DNA from: Nannocystis bainbridge | Lineage (GTDB): Bacteria > Myxococcota_A > Polyangia > Nannocystales > Nannocystaceae | Reading direction: 5' to 3' | Length of the DNA stretch: 64,000 nucleotides | NCBI RefSeq assembly: GCF_028368995.1 | Contig: NZ_JAQNDL010000001.1 | Location: 3,994,001-4,058,000 of the forward strand | Part shown: positions 17,904 through 25,740 of the stretch, piece by piece | How the letters are laid out: each line of letters starts with the position of its first letter | Numbering within the stretch: the first letter of the stretch is position 1 | Notes under the pieces: generated by a model | Databases searched by the model: none | Told to the model about the DNA's origin: nothing | Seen by the model: the letters and a program-made list of their open reading frames with translations, nothing else | Position numbers and translations under genes: made by a program

Positions 17904-18872
17904 CTACCGCGGCGTCACCACGAGCGACGCCACCAGCGACCTCGCCGTCGCGTCGGTCACCGGCGCCGCGAGGCTCACCGCGCGCTCGGCGGGGAGCGCC
18001 AGCGGCGTGGTCGGCACGCCGTCGAGCATCGCCTCGACGATCGCGCTGACGGCCAGCCCGAGCACGATCCTGCCCTCCGTCGGCGCCAGCTCGATGGCGC
18101 TCGACGGCTCGGCCGGAAGCAGCGACCGGAGCACCAGCGGTTCGGCGAGCCTCGCCTGCTCCGACGTCTCCGGGGTCGTCAGCGCGACCGCGCCGAAGTC
18201 CCCCGCATCGACCACGATCTGCTTCGATACCGCCAGGCTCCACCGCTCGAGCGCGACGGCGGCCGCGATCGTCGCGTGACCGAAGAACCGGACCACCCGG
18301 CTCGCCGACGCCAGCCCCGCGGCCTCCAGCGCCTCCGCGGTCGCCGTCGCCCGCTGCGCGTCGTCGAGCTCGCCCCATTTCTGAGTCGAGAGCAGCGGCC
18401 GCTGCAGGTCGACCTCATGCAATCGCCGGAGGAGGTCCACCCCGTCGTGGATGTCCCCGAGAATCTCCGCGGCCGCGGGCAGACCGGCCTGAGCCGGCCC
18501 ATCCGCCACGAGGGCCTGCCACAGCGCCTCGAACCGCGCGTGCGCGGCCGCGAGGAGCCGCTGCCGCGCCAGCGCGCTCATCGTGTGCGTCGTCCGCACC
18601 AGCACGGTCGCCAGCAACCTCCGCCACACCTGCGCGAACTGGGTTGCGGCGCTCGCGTGCGCGGGCGGGGCCTCGGCCTCGAGGGCCTGCAGGCGGTGCA
18701 GATAGGCCTGCCCCGTCTTCCGCCCCTGATAGATGGTCGCGAGCAGCAGCTCGCGCGCGCTTCGGTCCCGGATGGACGCCGTGCGGACGGCCCACAGCTC
18801 GTGATTCGTCACGCCCCATACGATGGCGCTCAACTCCTCCGCGCTCGGATCGTCCTTGATGAGGCTCGGCAA
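17904..18872 (-). CDS. Conserved-looking hypothetical protein
   Basis: A 322-residue, largely helical, Ala/Leu/Arg-rich protein with no signal peptide and no obvious membrane segment. I do not recognise a family. It is judged real because it is a long frame on the strand opposite its flanking gene, its third-codon positions are G/C as in neighbours, and its composition (QALVADGPAQAGLPAAAEIL, DDAQRATATAEALEA) is protein-like. It converges with the small lipoprotein and faces the 325-nt gap before the DapA-like gene. Confidence 0.6.
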   Translation of the reverse strand: MPSLIKDDPSAEELSAIVWGVTNHELWAVRTASIRDRSARELLLATIYQGRKTGQAYLHRLQALEAEAPPAHASAATQFAQVWRRLLATVLVRTTHTMSALARQRLLAAAHARFEALWQALVADGPAQAGLPAAAEILGDIHDGVDLLRRLHEVDLQRPLLSTQKWGELDDAQRATATAEALEAAGLASASRVVRFFGHATIAAAVALERWSLAVSKQIVVDAGDFGAVALTTPETSEQARLAEPLVLRSLLPAEPSSAIELAPTEGRIVLGLAVSAIVEAMLDGVPTTPLALPAERAVSLAAPVTDATARSLVASLVVTPR

Positions 18873-19197
18873 TAGGCCCCTCCGACGCCGACGCTCGAAT
18901 GTCCACAGTCGAGCCGCCCACGTCCAAAAAAAATGTCGGCCCGCAAGCTATCACCAAGCCGCGAGCGAATGCGCCTATTTCGCGCCGCCGGCCGTGAGCT
19001 TCATCCGCGAACTGCAGGCGCTTGTTTCCGCGAATGTGGGCAGTCGGCGAGCGCCCTATCGGGCGCTGCCCCTCACCCCAATGGGCGCTGCGGCCGCGGG
19101 CGCGCAATCGCCAGAGGCCGGGGCGAGACCCGCGCCTGGCGATGGTATCCCCCGGACCGACGTGGAGCACGCACGAGACCGCGCCCTACTGACGCCG
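18873..19197. other. Intergenic, 325 nt, with hairpin
   Basis: No gene is supported. It holds an A-tract (eight A near 18926) that could be part of the promoter of the hypothetical gene, and a stem AGCGCCC-TATC-GGGCGCT at 19050-19067 that could end the DapA-like operon transcript. Confidence 0.45.
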
Positions 19198-20091
19198 TCA
19201 TCGCTCCGGGAGGACCTGCAGCTCGAGCAGGATCTGCCGCAACACCTCGACCCGCCCCGGCTCAAGCGGACGCAGCGGCGCGCGCAGCGGCCCGACGCGC
19301 GTGCCCATCAGCTCCAGCGCCGCCGCGATCGTGCGCGGCAGCCCGTGCGCGACGATGAACTGCAGGAACGGCAGCTGCCGGTAAAACGATCGCCGCGCCG
19401 CCTCGAGGTCCCCGCGCGCGACCGCCTCCCACAGCTCGACGTTCAGCCGCGGGATCACGTGCGGCGCGGCGGTGCACCAGCCGCGCGCCCCGGCTACCAG
19501 CGCCGCCAGCGCCAGCGGATTGCTGCCGTTGTAAAACGCGACTTGCTCGCCGCACAGTTGCACGAGGCGGTGCATGCGATGCACGTCGCCGGTGCTCTCC
19601 TTGACCATCGTGACGTTGTCGATCTGCAGCAGCCGCGCGAGCGTCTCGGGCCCGAGGTCGAGGCCGCCGGTCGCGGGGTTGTTGTAGACGGCGATCGGGA
19701 TCGAGATCGCCCGCGCGACGGCCTCGAAGTGGCCGACGATCTCGTCGTCGGTGAGCTTCCAGTAGCTCAGCGGGATGACCATCACCGCGCTGGCCCCGAC
19801 CTGCTCGGCGTGCCGCGCGTGGTGGACCGTGCGCTCGGTCGTCAGGCTCGAGACGCCGACCAGCGTCGGCACCCGCCCGGCGGCCCGCTTCACCACCGTC
19901 TCGGCGACCGCCTCGCGCTCGTCGTCCGTCAGATACGGCAGCACCCCGGTGCTGCCGAGCGGCGCCAGCGCGTGCACCCCCGCGGCCAGCATGTCGTCGA
20001 CGATGCGCGTCAGCAGCCGCTCGTCGACCCGCCCCGAGTCCGTGAACGGCGTGATCGGGTACGCGACGATCCCCCGCAGCGGCGCGCTCAT
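19198..20091 (-). CDS. Dihydrodipicolinate synthase (DapA/NAL) family aldolase
   Basis: A 297-residue TIM-barrel lyase of normal family length. Visible features are the pyruvate-site motif PLGSTGVLPYLT, the conserved Tyr in IPIAVYNNPATGG, and the Schiff-base Lys in VTMVKESTGD. It could be a true dihydrodipicolinate synthase, but the Thr-Thr pair of DapA is replaced by Ser-Thr and the neighbours (cupin, MocR) suggest a catabolic pyruvate-type aldolase. The ATG at 20091 overlaps the TGA of the upstream cupin (ATGA), with a purine-rich ribosome-binding site just before it. It is probably controlled by the divergent MocR regulator. Confidence 0.88.
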   Translation of the reverse strand: MSAPLRGIVAYPITPFTDSGRVDERLLTRIVDDMLAAGVHALAPLGSTGVLPYLTDDEREAVAETVVKRAAGRVPTLVGVSSLTTERTVHHARHAEQVGASAVMVIPLSYWKLTDDEIVGHFEAVARAISIPIAVYNNPATGGLDLGPETLARLLQIDNVTMVKESTGDVHRMHRLVQLCGEQVAFYNGSNPLALAALVAGARGWCTAAPHVIPRLNVELWEAVARGDLEAARRSFYRQLPFLQFIVAHGLPRTIAAALELMGTRVGPLRAPLRPLEPGRVEVLRQILLELQVLPER

Positions 20092-20585
20092 CGGCCCCCC
20101 CCTTCGGCCTCGTGATCGACGTCGAACAGCCGGTCGCCGCGATCGGGCACCTCCTCGCGCAGCGCCACGCCGCCCATGTTCTGCAGCATCGGCGCGTTCT
20201 CGCAGGCGAGGTAGCGCGCGCGGCCCGTGCCCGTGTTGACGTGGTTGTGCCAGGCCCACACCGGCACGTACACCGCGTCGCCCTGCTTCCACGCCACGCG
20301 CCGGCCGCCGATGTACGAGTAGCCCTCGCCCTCGAGGATGTAGACCAGCGTCTCGTAGGTGTGGCGGTGGCGGTTGGACGATTGGCCCGCGTCGAGCCAG
20401 CCGATCGTCATGCTGATCGCGTGCGACGGCAGGTCGACGAAGAACACCGGGTGCTTCCTCGCCTTCGAGTAGTCGCTCTGCTGCCCGTCGGCCTCGACCG
20501 CGGGGTGGGCCAGCCGCTCGGGCATCACGACCCGCGGCCGCGGGGGTGTCTTGTCGAAGTCCGCCGAGTGATATCTGTCGGTCAT
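20088..20585 (-). CDS. Cupin-domain protein
   Basis: A 165-residue single-cupin protein. The metal-binding motif 1 is HRHTYETLVYILEGEGY (His, His, Glu), and motif 2 is VPVWAWHNHVNTG with the second-motif His. Such proteins are dioxygenases, isomerases or ligand sensors; the substrate is unknown. The ATG at 20585 is preceded by AAGGAG. It is the first gene of a two-gene operon with the DapA-like aldolase (4-nt overlap) and is divergent from the MocR regulator with only 46 nt between starts, so joint control is likely. Confidence 0.85.
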   Translation of the reverse strand: MTDRYHSADFDKTPPRPRVVMPERLAHPAVEADGQQSDYSKARKHPVFFVDLPSHAISMTIGWLDAGQSSNRHRHTYETLVYILEGEGYSYIGGRRVAWKQGDAVYVPVWAWHNHVNTGTGRARYLACENAPMLQNMGGVALREEVPDRGDRLFDVDHEAEGGGR

Positions 20586-20623
20586 GTCTCTGCTCCTTGC
20601 GTCTCCACAGAGGTAGCGCGACA

Positions 20624-20668
20624 CTGGACCCGTGACAGGAGCCAGAACCGACATACCCACGGGTCCAG
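20624..20668. promoter_or_regulatory. Candidate MocR operator (11-bp inverted repeat)
   Basis: CTGGACCCGTG at 20624-20634 and its perfect reverse complement CACGGGTCCAG at 20658-20668, separated by 23 nt, lie between the divergent cupin and MocR genes. The right arm is inside the MocR frame if the GTG at 20632 is the start. CTGGAC half-sites resemble those I recall for other MocR regulators such as PdxR; that link is from memory. Confidence 0.7.
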
Positions 20669-22131
20669 ATCGCCGGCCGTGGCGCTTCGATCTGGTGCTC
20701 GACAATTCCGCCGCGGTGCCGCGCCAGACCCAGCTGGCGCGCGCGCTGGTGGCGGAGATCCAGCGCGGCCGCCTGGCGCCCGGGTCGTTCCTGCCGGGCA
20801 GCCGCACGCTGGCGGCGCAGGTCGGCGTCAACCGCAAGGTGGTGGTCGCGGCGACCGACGAGCTGGTGGCGCAGGGCTGGCTCGAGGCCCTGCCGGCGCG
20901 GGGCATCCGCGTGGCGCTGGACCTGCCGACGTCGCCCGTCGGCGACGCCCAGGCGCGACGCTCACGAGCCCCTCGGCCGACCCCACGGCCGGCCGTGCAC
21001 ATGCGGATCGGCGACGGCGTCCCGGACGCGCGCATCGCCCCGGTCGACGCCCTGGCTCGCGCGCAGCGGCGGGCGCTCCGCTCGCTGGCCCGCAGCGCCG
21101 GGCTCGGCTACGGCGACCCCGCCGGCGACCCGGTGCTGCGCGACGTCCTCGCAACATTCGTCAACCAGGCCCGCGGCCTCGCCTGCACGCGCGACGAGCT
21201 GGTGCTCACCCGCGGCAGCCAGGGCGCCCTCGCCCTGTTCGCGCTCGCGGTCCTGCGACCGGGCGACGTCGTCGCCGTCGAGCACCCCGGCTACGCCCCG
21301 GCCTGGCGGGCCTTCGAGCTCGCCGGCGCGTCGGTGCTGCACATCGGCGTCGACCAGGACGGCCTGCGCACCGACCTGCTCGAGGCCGCGGCGAAGCGGC
21401 TGCGCGGGCGCCTGAAGGCGGTCTACGTCACCCCGCATCATCAATATCCGACCACCGTGACGCTGTCGCCGGAGCGGCGCATGCACCTGCGCCAGCTCTG
21501 CGACTCCTATGATTGTACCATCGTCGAGGACGACTACGATTACGAGTACCAATTCGACGGTGCCCCACGCCTGCCGCTGTCCGCCGCTTCGTTCGCCGGC
21601 CCGTCGTGCGTCTACGTCGCCTCGCTGTCCAAGCTGCTGGCCCCGGCGGTGCGGCTCGGCTACGTCATCGCCAGCAGGCCGATCGCCCAGCGCCTGCAAG
21701 CGACCCGCGAGTGCCTCGATCGCCAGGGCGACGTCGTGCTCGAGCGCGCCGTCGCCGAGCTCATCGAGGACGATGAGCTCCAGCGCCACGCCCGGCGCGC
21801 CCGCCAGCTCTACGTCCAACGCCGCGACCACCTGCTGCAGCGCTTCGCCGCCAGCCCGCTGCTGGCCGCCAACTTCGCCTGCGAGCCCCCGAGCGGCGGC
21901 CTCGCGCTGTGGGTCCGCCTGCACGGCGCGACCCGCCTCGACGACCTGGTCGCGCGCGCGCTGGTCCGTGGCCTCGCGCTCGCCCCCGGCGCGACCCACC
22001 TGGCTCACGGCTCCATCGAGGCGTTCCGCTTCGGCTTCGCCGCCCACACGCCCGAGGAGCTGACCGCGATCTGCGACACCCTCGAGGCGTGCGTCACCCG
22101 GCCGGCGCGACGCAGCAGCAAGCCGCGCTGA
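20632..22131 (+). CDS. MocR-type regulator (GntR winged helix + aminotransferase fold)
   Basis: A 499-residue PLP-dependent transcription factor. Residues about 25-95 form the GntR winged helix (ARALVAEIQRGRLAPGSFLPGSRTLAAQ). The rest is a class-I aminotransferase domain with VTPHHQYPTTVTLS, VEDDYDYEYQF and the PLP lysine in VASLSKLLAPAVRLGY. Members use PLP and an amino compound as effectors rather than catalysing transamination. The predicted GTG start leaves one operator arm inside the gene; a GTG at 20694 is an alternative but would trim the conserved start. It likely regulates itself and the divergent cupin/aldolase operon. It ends 3 nt before a convergent esterase gene. Confidence 0.92.
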   Translation: MTGARTDIPTGPDRRPWRFDLVLDNSAAVPRQTQLARALVAEIQRGRLAPGSFLPGSRTLAAQVGVNRKVVVAATDELVAQGWLEALPARGIRVALDLPTSPVGDAQARRSRAPRPTPRPAVHMRIGDGVPDARIAPVDALARAQRRALRSLARSAGLGYGDPAGDPVLRDVLATFVNQARGLACTRDELVLTRGSQGALALFALAVLRPGDVVAVEHPGYAPAWRAFELAGASVLHIGVDQDGLRTDLLEAAAKRLRGRLKAVYVTPHHQYPTTVTLSPERRMHLRQLCDSYDCTIVEDDYDYEYQFDGAPRLPLSAASFAGPSCVYVASLSKLLAPAVRLGYVIASRPIAQRLQATRECLDRQGDVVLERAVAELIEDDELQRHARRARQLYVQRRDHLLQRFAASPLLAANFACEPPSGGLALWVRLHGATRLDDLVARALVRGLALAPGATHLAHGSIEAFRFGFAAHTPEELTAICDTLEACVTRPARRSSKPR

Positions 22132-22134
22132 AGT

Positions 22135-22962
22135 TCAAAGAGCCGCCGCCGCGGGCCCGAACAGCTTACAAAACGCCCGCAGCGCCGCGGCATGAAAGAT
22201 CGTGCTGTGCCGCTCCTCGGGCATCGGCTCGTGGTGCCAGCGCACGCCCGGCACGGCCGCCTGGCCCAGCGCCCCGACGATCGCCTGCACGCCCTCCTGC
22301 ATGTCGCGCTCGTCGGAGGTCGCCACGTACAGCGTGCGCGGCGGCTGCCCCGGCTGCTGCAGCCGCGCGGCCGCCTCCCGCGCCAGCGCTCCGCGGTCCC
22401 ACCACACGCTCGGATCGATCGCCACGTAGGTGTCGAACAGCGCCGGCTCGACAAAGAACGTCTCCATCACGAACAGCCCCGCCAGCGACTCGCCCACGAT
22501 CGCCGTCTCCCCGGTGATGCGATGGCGCTGCTGGATCTGCGGCATCAGCTCCTCGCGCAGGAACCTGCGGAACGCCGCCGACCCGCCGACCCGCGGCGCG
22601 ATCTTGCGGTCCTCCGGATCGCTCGTCGGCCCCGTCAGATCGCGGCGCCGCTCGGTGTTCTCGATCCCCACCACCAAAAACGGCCGCATCGTCCCGTTGC
22701 CCGTCAAGACCTGCACGATCCCCGTGATGTGGTGAAAATCCTCCTGCATCCCCCCGTCCGGCATGTAAAGCACCGGCAGCGGCGGCCCTTCGGGCCCGTG
22801 CCCCGGCGGCGTGTAGATGTTGATCCGCCGCGTCTCTCCCAGCACCTGCGAATCGATCGTGATCGACCGCCCGATCACCAGCTCGCCCGGCGCCGCCGCC
22901 TCGTCCGTCCGCCCCGCCGCGCACCCAGACAGCAGCAGAATCAGCGCAATCACCCGCCTCAT
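22135..22962 (-). CDS. Alpha/beta-hydrolase esterase lipoprotein (IroE/Fes-like)
   Basis: A 275-residue exported hydrolase. The ATG at 22962 gives MRRVIALILLLSGC with lipobox Cys14. The PF00756 core has YMPDGGMQEDFHHITG and the nucleophile motif GESLAG (Ser159). The closest known types are siderophore esterases such as IroE and other surface acyl-esterases. The final His would be near HSTIFH. No siderophore genes are nearby, so the substrate is open. The gene runs convergent with the MocR gene. Confidence 0.85.
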   Translation of the reverse strand: MRRVIALILLLSGCAAGRTDEAAAPGELVIGRSITIDSQVLGETRRINIYTPPGHGPEGPPLPVLYMPDGGMQEDFHHITGIVQVLTGNGTMRPFLVVGIENTERRRDLTGPTSDPEDRKIAPRVGGSAAFRRFLREELMPQIQQRHRITGETAIVGESLAGLFVMETFFVEPALFDTYVAIDPSVWWDRGALAREAAARLQQPGQPPRTLYVATSDERDMQEGVQAIVGALGQAAVPGVRWHHEPMPEERHSTIFHAAALRAFCKLFGPAAAAL

Positions 22963-23109
22963 CCAGGCCGGGGGCGAGCGGCGAGCCGGACACGCGAGCA
23001 CGCGCGCACGCTACCACCCCCTCGCGGCCTCATCCACCCCCAGCGACGTCGCGCGGGGACGACAGCCTGTCGACCCCGCGCGAACCTCCTCTGTTGCGTC
23101 AGAGCGGCT

Positions 23110-23490
23110 TCAGATCCCGTCATCGTCGACGAAGTCGTACACCGCGCATTCGTCGTCGCACTGGACCGTGCAGGTTTGATCGGTCCCGCCCAGCACGGTC
23201 AGGATGTCGGAGATCTCGGTGGTCGGCACGTTGCAGCGGCTCGCGCAGACCTCGCGGGGTTGGTTCTCGTTGGCGCAGTTGAGCACGCAGATGCAGTCCG
23301 GGTCGTTTTGGCACGACGAGTACGCGCCGCAACAGCCGGTCTTGATGCACACGTCACAATCGGTGTCGTCGGCGTCCACGGCACAGACCGCCACTGCGTC
23401 GTCGTCGTCGTCCTCCGCGAGCGCACAGCCCAGCACCAGCGCCCCCATCATCAGGCCCGCGTGAAAGCGTCGCTTGTATTGAAAGAACAT
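23110..23490 (-). CDS. Small Cys-rich secreted lipoprotein
   Basis: A 126-residue protein with a signal peptide ending in lipobox LVLGC, an Asp-rich patch (EDDDDDA), then 15 Cys in about 85 residues (for example CDVCIKTGCCGAYSSC, CICVLNC, CTVQCDDEC). The spacing suggests a disulfide-knotted domain; I do not recognise a named family but similar small Cys-rich proteins are frequent in myxobacteria. An AAGGAG about 9 nt before the ATG at 23490 supports this start over the longer frame. The terminal residues DDDGI are acidic. Confidence 0.78.
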   Translation of the reverse strand: MFFQYKRRFHAGLMMGALVLGCALAEDDDDDAVAVCAVDADDTDCDVCIKTGCCGAYSSCQNDPDCICVLNCANENQPREVCASRCNVPTTEISDILTVLGGTDQTCTVQCDDECAVYDFVDDDGI

Positions 23491-23883
23491 CACTCGCACT
23501 CCTTCTCGTCTGCTGCGAGGGCGGCGCGGCGCCCTCGGGAATGTCACGAGTCTGGGCACGACCCGAATCACGCGCCGCCGCGCTCGGGTCTCGCGGATCA
23601 GGCTCAGGCCGCCGCGGACGCGTCGTGCTCCGGCTCCGGCGGCCCCGCGGCCCCGATTGTGCTCACCGTCACAGTATAGACATTCGCCGCGGGCGGCCCG
23701 CAAGAGCCCGTCACTCTATCCAATCATCGCGTCCCCCGCCTGGCCCGCACGAGCGCTGCGACCTGCACGGGCCGCTGCTGTGCGCCCCTACCCGCCGCCG
23801 TCCGTCGACAGCCGGGCTCTTGCGGGCGAGCGGCAGTCCCATGATTGTGCCGTCCGCCCGTCACGACCTGTCCCTGCGGACAG
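23491..23883. other. Intergenic, 393 nt, with 132-bp element bounded by 15-bp inverted repeats
   Basis: No gene is supported. GCCCGCAAGAGCCCG at 23696-23710 recurs as its exact reverse complement at 23813-23827, enclosing 102 nt. No clear target duplication was seen. A 14-bp palindrome unit (23869-23882) ends 1 nt before the GNAT stop codon. Confidence 0.5.
23869..23882. repeat. 14-bp palindrome unit at GNAT 3' end
   Basis: TGTCCCTGCGGACA, immediately downstream of the GNAT stop codon. Confidence 0.7.
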
Positions 23884-24417
23884 CTAGATCGCCTTGCTCA
23901 TCGGCACGAACGTGATCGTCAGCCCGTCGCGCAGCGGCACCTCCAGCGGCGCCGTCCCCTCGTAGCCCAGCGCCGCGTACAGCCGCACCCCTGGCAGCGT
24001 CGCCATCAGCTCCACCCGATGGAAGCCGGCGGCGCGGGCTTCATCCTCGCAGCGGGTCAGGATCGCGCGCCCGAGCCCACGGCGGGCCCACCCCGGATCG
24101 ACAAAGAATGCCCGGATCCTCGCCGCCTCGCGCTTCGGGTCGAGGCGCTCCGCCTCGCGCCCCGGCTGGTCGTCGCCGCCGAACAGCGTGCGGCGGAAGC
24201 TCCAGCCACCGCACGCCACCGGCGCGCCCTCGGCCTCGGCGACGAAGTACGTCCTGTCCGCGATCAGCTGCGTGTCGACCCCGAACGCCGAGCCCAGCGC
24301 CGCCTCGATCTGCGCCGGCGAGTAGTCCTCGCGTTGCAGCCCGCGCGCCGATGCGGCGATCAGCTCGCGCAGCGCCGGGATGTCGTCGAGGGTGGCGAGG
24401 CGGAGCGTCGGGCTCAT
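23884..24417 (-). CDS. GNAT-family N-acetyltransferase
   Basis: A 177-residue acetyl-CoA-dependent transferase. The acetyl-CoA pyrophosphate loop is ARRGLGRAILTRCEDEA (about 110-126) after the beta-4 strand IRAFFVDPGW. The C-terminal LYAALGYEG is the usual GNAT motif B. The acceptor is unknown. The ATG at 24417 begins directly at the conserved first strand (LRLATLDDIPAL). The gene lies just downstream of the Mrr-type nuclease on the same strand, with an antisense-free gap of 43 nt. Confidence 0.9.
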   Translation of the reverse strand: MSPTLRLATLDDIPALRELIAASARGLQREDYSPAQIEAALGSAFGVDTQLIADRTYFVAEAEGAPVACGGWSFRRTLFGGDDQPGREAERLDPKREAARIRAFFVDPGWARRGLGRAILTRCEDEARAAGFHRVELMATLPGVRLYAALGYEGTAPLEVPLRDGLTITFVPMSKAI

Positions 24418-24460
24418 GGGCCCGATCTTGCTTCAACGCCCGCGCGTCTGCACAACGATT

Positions 24461-25543
24461 TCACGCCCCGAGCCGCTTGAGCTCCCCGAACTTGCCGACC
24501 CGCAGCAGCACCCCGTGCTGCGCCAGCATGTCGACGAACTTCGGCCCGTCGACCAGCTTGAGGTTCGGCTCCCCGTGGGCCGCGCCGATCGCCTGCGGCG
24601 AGAACTCCGAGGTCGTCACCAGCAGCGCCTCCGCGAATTGTTGCCGGCGGTACGCCCCCAGCAGCTCGTCGACGAAGCGGCGCCCGACCGGCGCCGCGTA
24701 GCGCTTGGCCTGCACGGCGATCCGCGAGCGATGGCCCCACGCGTCGATGTGCGCCGCCACCACGTCGACCCCGCCGTCGAGCGGACCGCCGCGCTCCTCG
24801 ACGTCGACGTAGCCCATCGCCTTGAGCAGCTCGGCCACGATCGCCTCGAACTTGCGCGGCTCGACCCCCATCAGCCACTGCAGCGTCTGCTGCTTCACCA
24901 GCGCGTTGTGGCGGGCCACCAGCGCCTCGATCTGCGGCGCCGGGTCGCCGAGCTCGAGCTGCCCCGCCGGCGTCGCGTCCGGCCCCTGAATGTAGCGACG
25001 CCACTTGATCAGCGTGTGCGCCCGTCGCTCCGCCGTCGTCCGCGACAGCCCCGTCATCACCTCGAGCCGGCGCGTCAGCGTCGTCAGGTCGAGCGCCTCG
25101 CCGGCGAAGAACGACGCGAACGGTCGCAGCGCCCGCGCCAGCCCGACCGCCTCCGCGAACACCTGTCGCTCCTCGCGCGAGCCCTCGCCCGTGGCCAGCA
25201 GCCGCTGTCCGAGCGACGTCACCAGCAGCTCGCCGCGCGCATTGAACTCCACCGCCCCGAGGATCACCGCCGCCTGTCGGTAGTAGAGGAAGTGTCGCCG
25301 GTCGACATCGAGCAGCTCGAGCAGCATGCCCGCGTGTTCGATGCCGTCGCGCACCGCCGCCACCAGCTGCCGGATGTTGCTCAGGCGATCGGCCTGCGGC
25401 ACGTCCAGGGTGCGGTGCAGGCGATCGACGCGGGCCGTCTCCTGCTTTTCAAGCTTCACCACGCGCCGACCATCCCACGCCGCCAGCCCCTTGGGTACTG
25501 CTTTTTCGGCCAGATCGGCCGCGGCCCGGGGCGTTGTGGGCAC
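24461..25543 (-). CDS. Mrr-type restriction endonuclease-like protein
   Basis: About 360 residues if started at GTG 25543. The C-terminal domain (about 228-330) is an Mrr_cat nuclease: FEAIVAELLKAMGY, GGVDVVA (catalytic Asp260) and IAVQAKRY (Gln278-x-Lys280). The N-terminal 200 residues look like winged-helix DNA-binding modules (RQLVAAV...YYRQAAVILG...LTTLTRRLEVMTGLSRTTAERRAHTLIKWRRYI). Mrr enzymes cut methylated or foreign DNA. The start is uncertain: no good ribosome-binding site is seen, and GTG 25615 is also possible, but frames reaching 25837 overlap the neighbouring gene. No cognate methyltransferase is adjacent, as expected for a modification-dependent enzyme. Confidence 0.8.
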   Translation of the reverse strand: MPTTPRAAADLAEKAVPKGLAAWDGRRVVKLEKQETARVDRLHRTLDVPQADRLSNIRQLVAAVRDGIEHAGMLLELLDVDRRHFLYYRQAAVILGAVEFNARGELLVTSLGQRLLATGEGSREERQVFAEAVGLARALRPFASFFAGEALDLTTLTRRLEVMTGLSRTTAERRAHTLIKWRRYIQGPDATPAGQLELGDPAPQIEALVARHNALVKQQTLQWLMGVEPRKFEAIVAELLKAMGYVDVEERGGPLDGGVDVVAAHIDAWGHRSRIAVQAKRYAAPVGRRFVDELLGAYRRQQFAEALLVTTSEFSPQAIGAAHGEPNLKLVDGPKFVDMLAQHGVLLRVGKFGELKRLGA

Positions 25544-25740
25544 TCGAAGGTACCCGCGGGGAATGACGGCACTCGAGGTCGTCGCAATGAGCGTATCCGC
25601 CCCGGAGTCTCGCACGCCCTCCGCCGGCCGCCCCGGGCCCTTCGCCGGCCTCCCCTTCCATGCAGCCCCGGGCGACCTCGGCCGCAAACGCAGCGAGGCG
25701 CCCCGCAGGAGCGCCTCGCCACGCTTCGAGCCCGCCGCGA

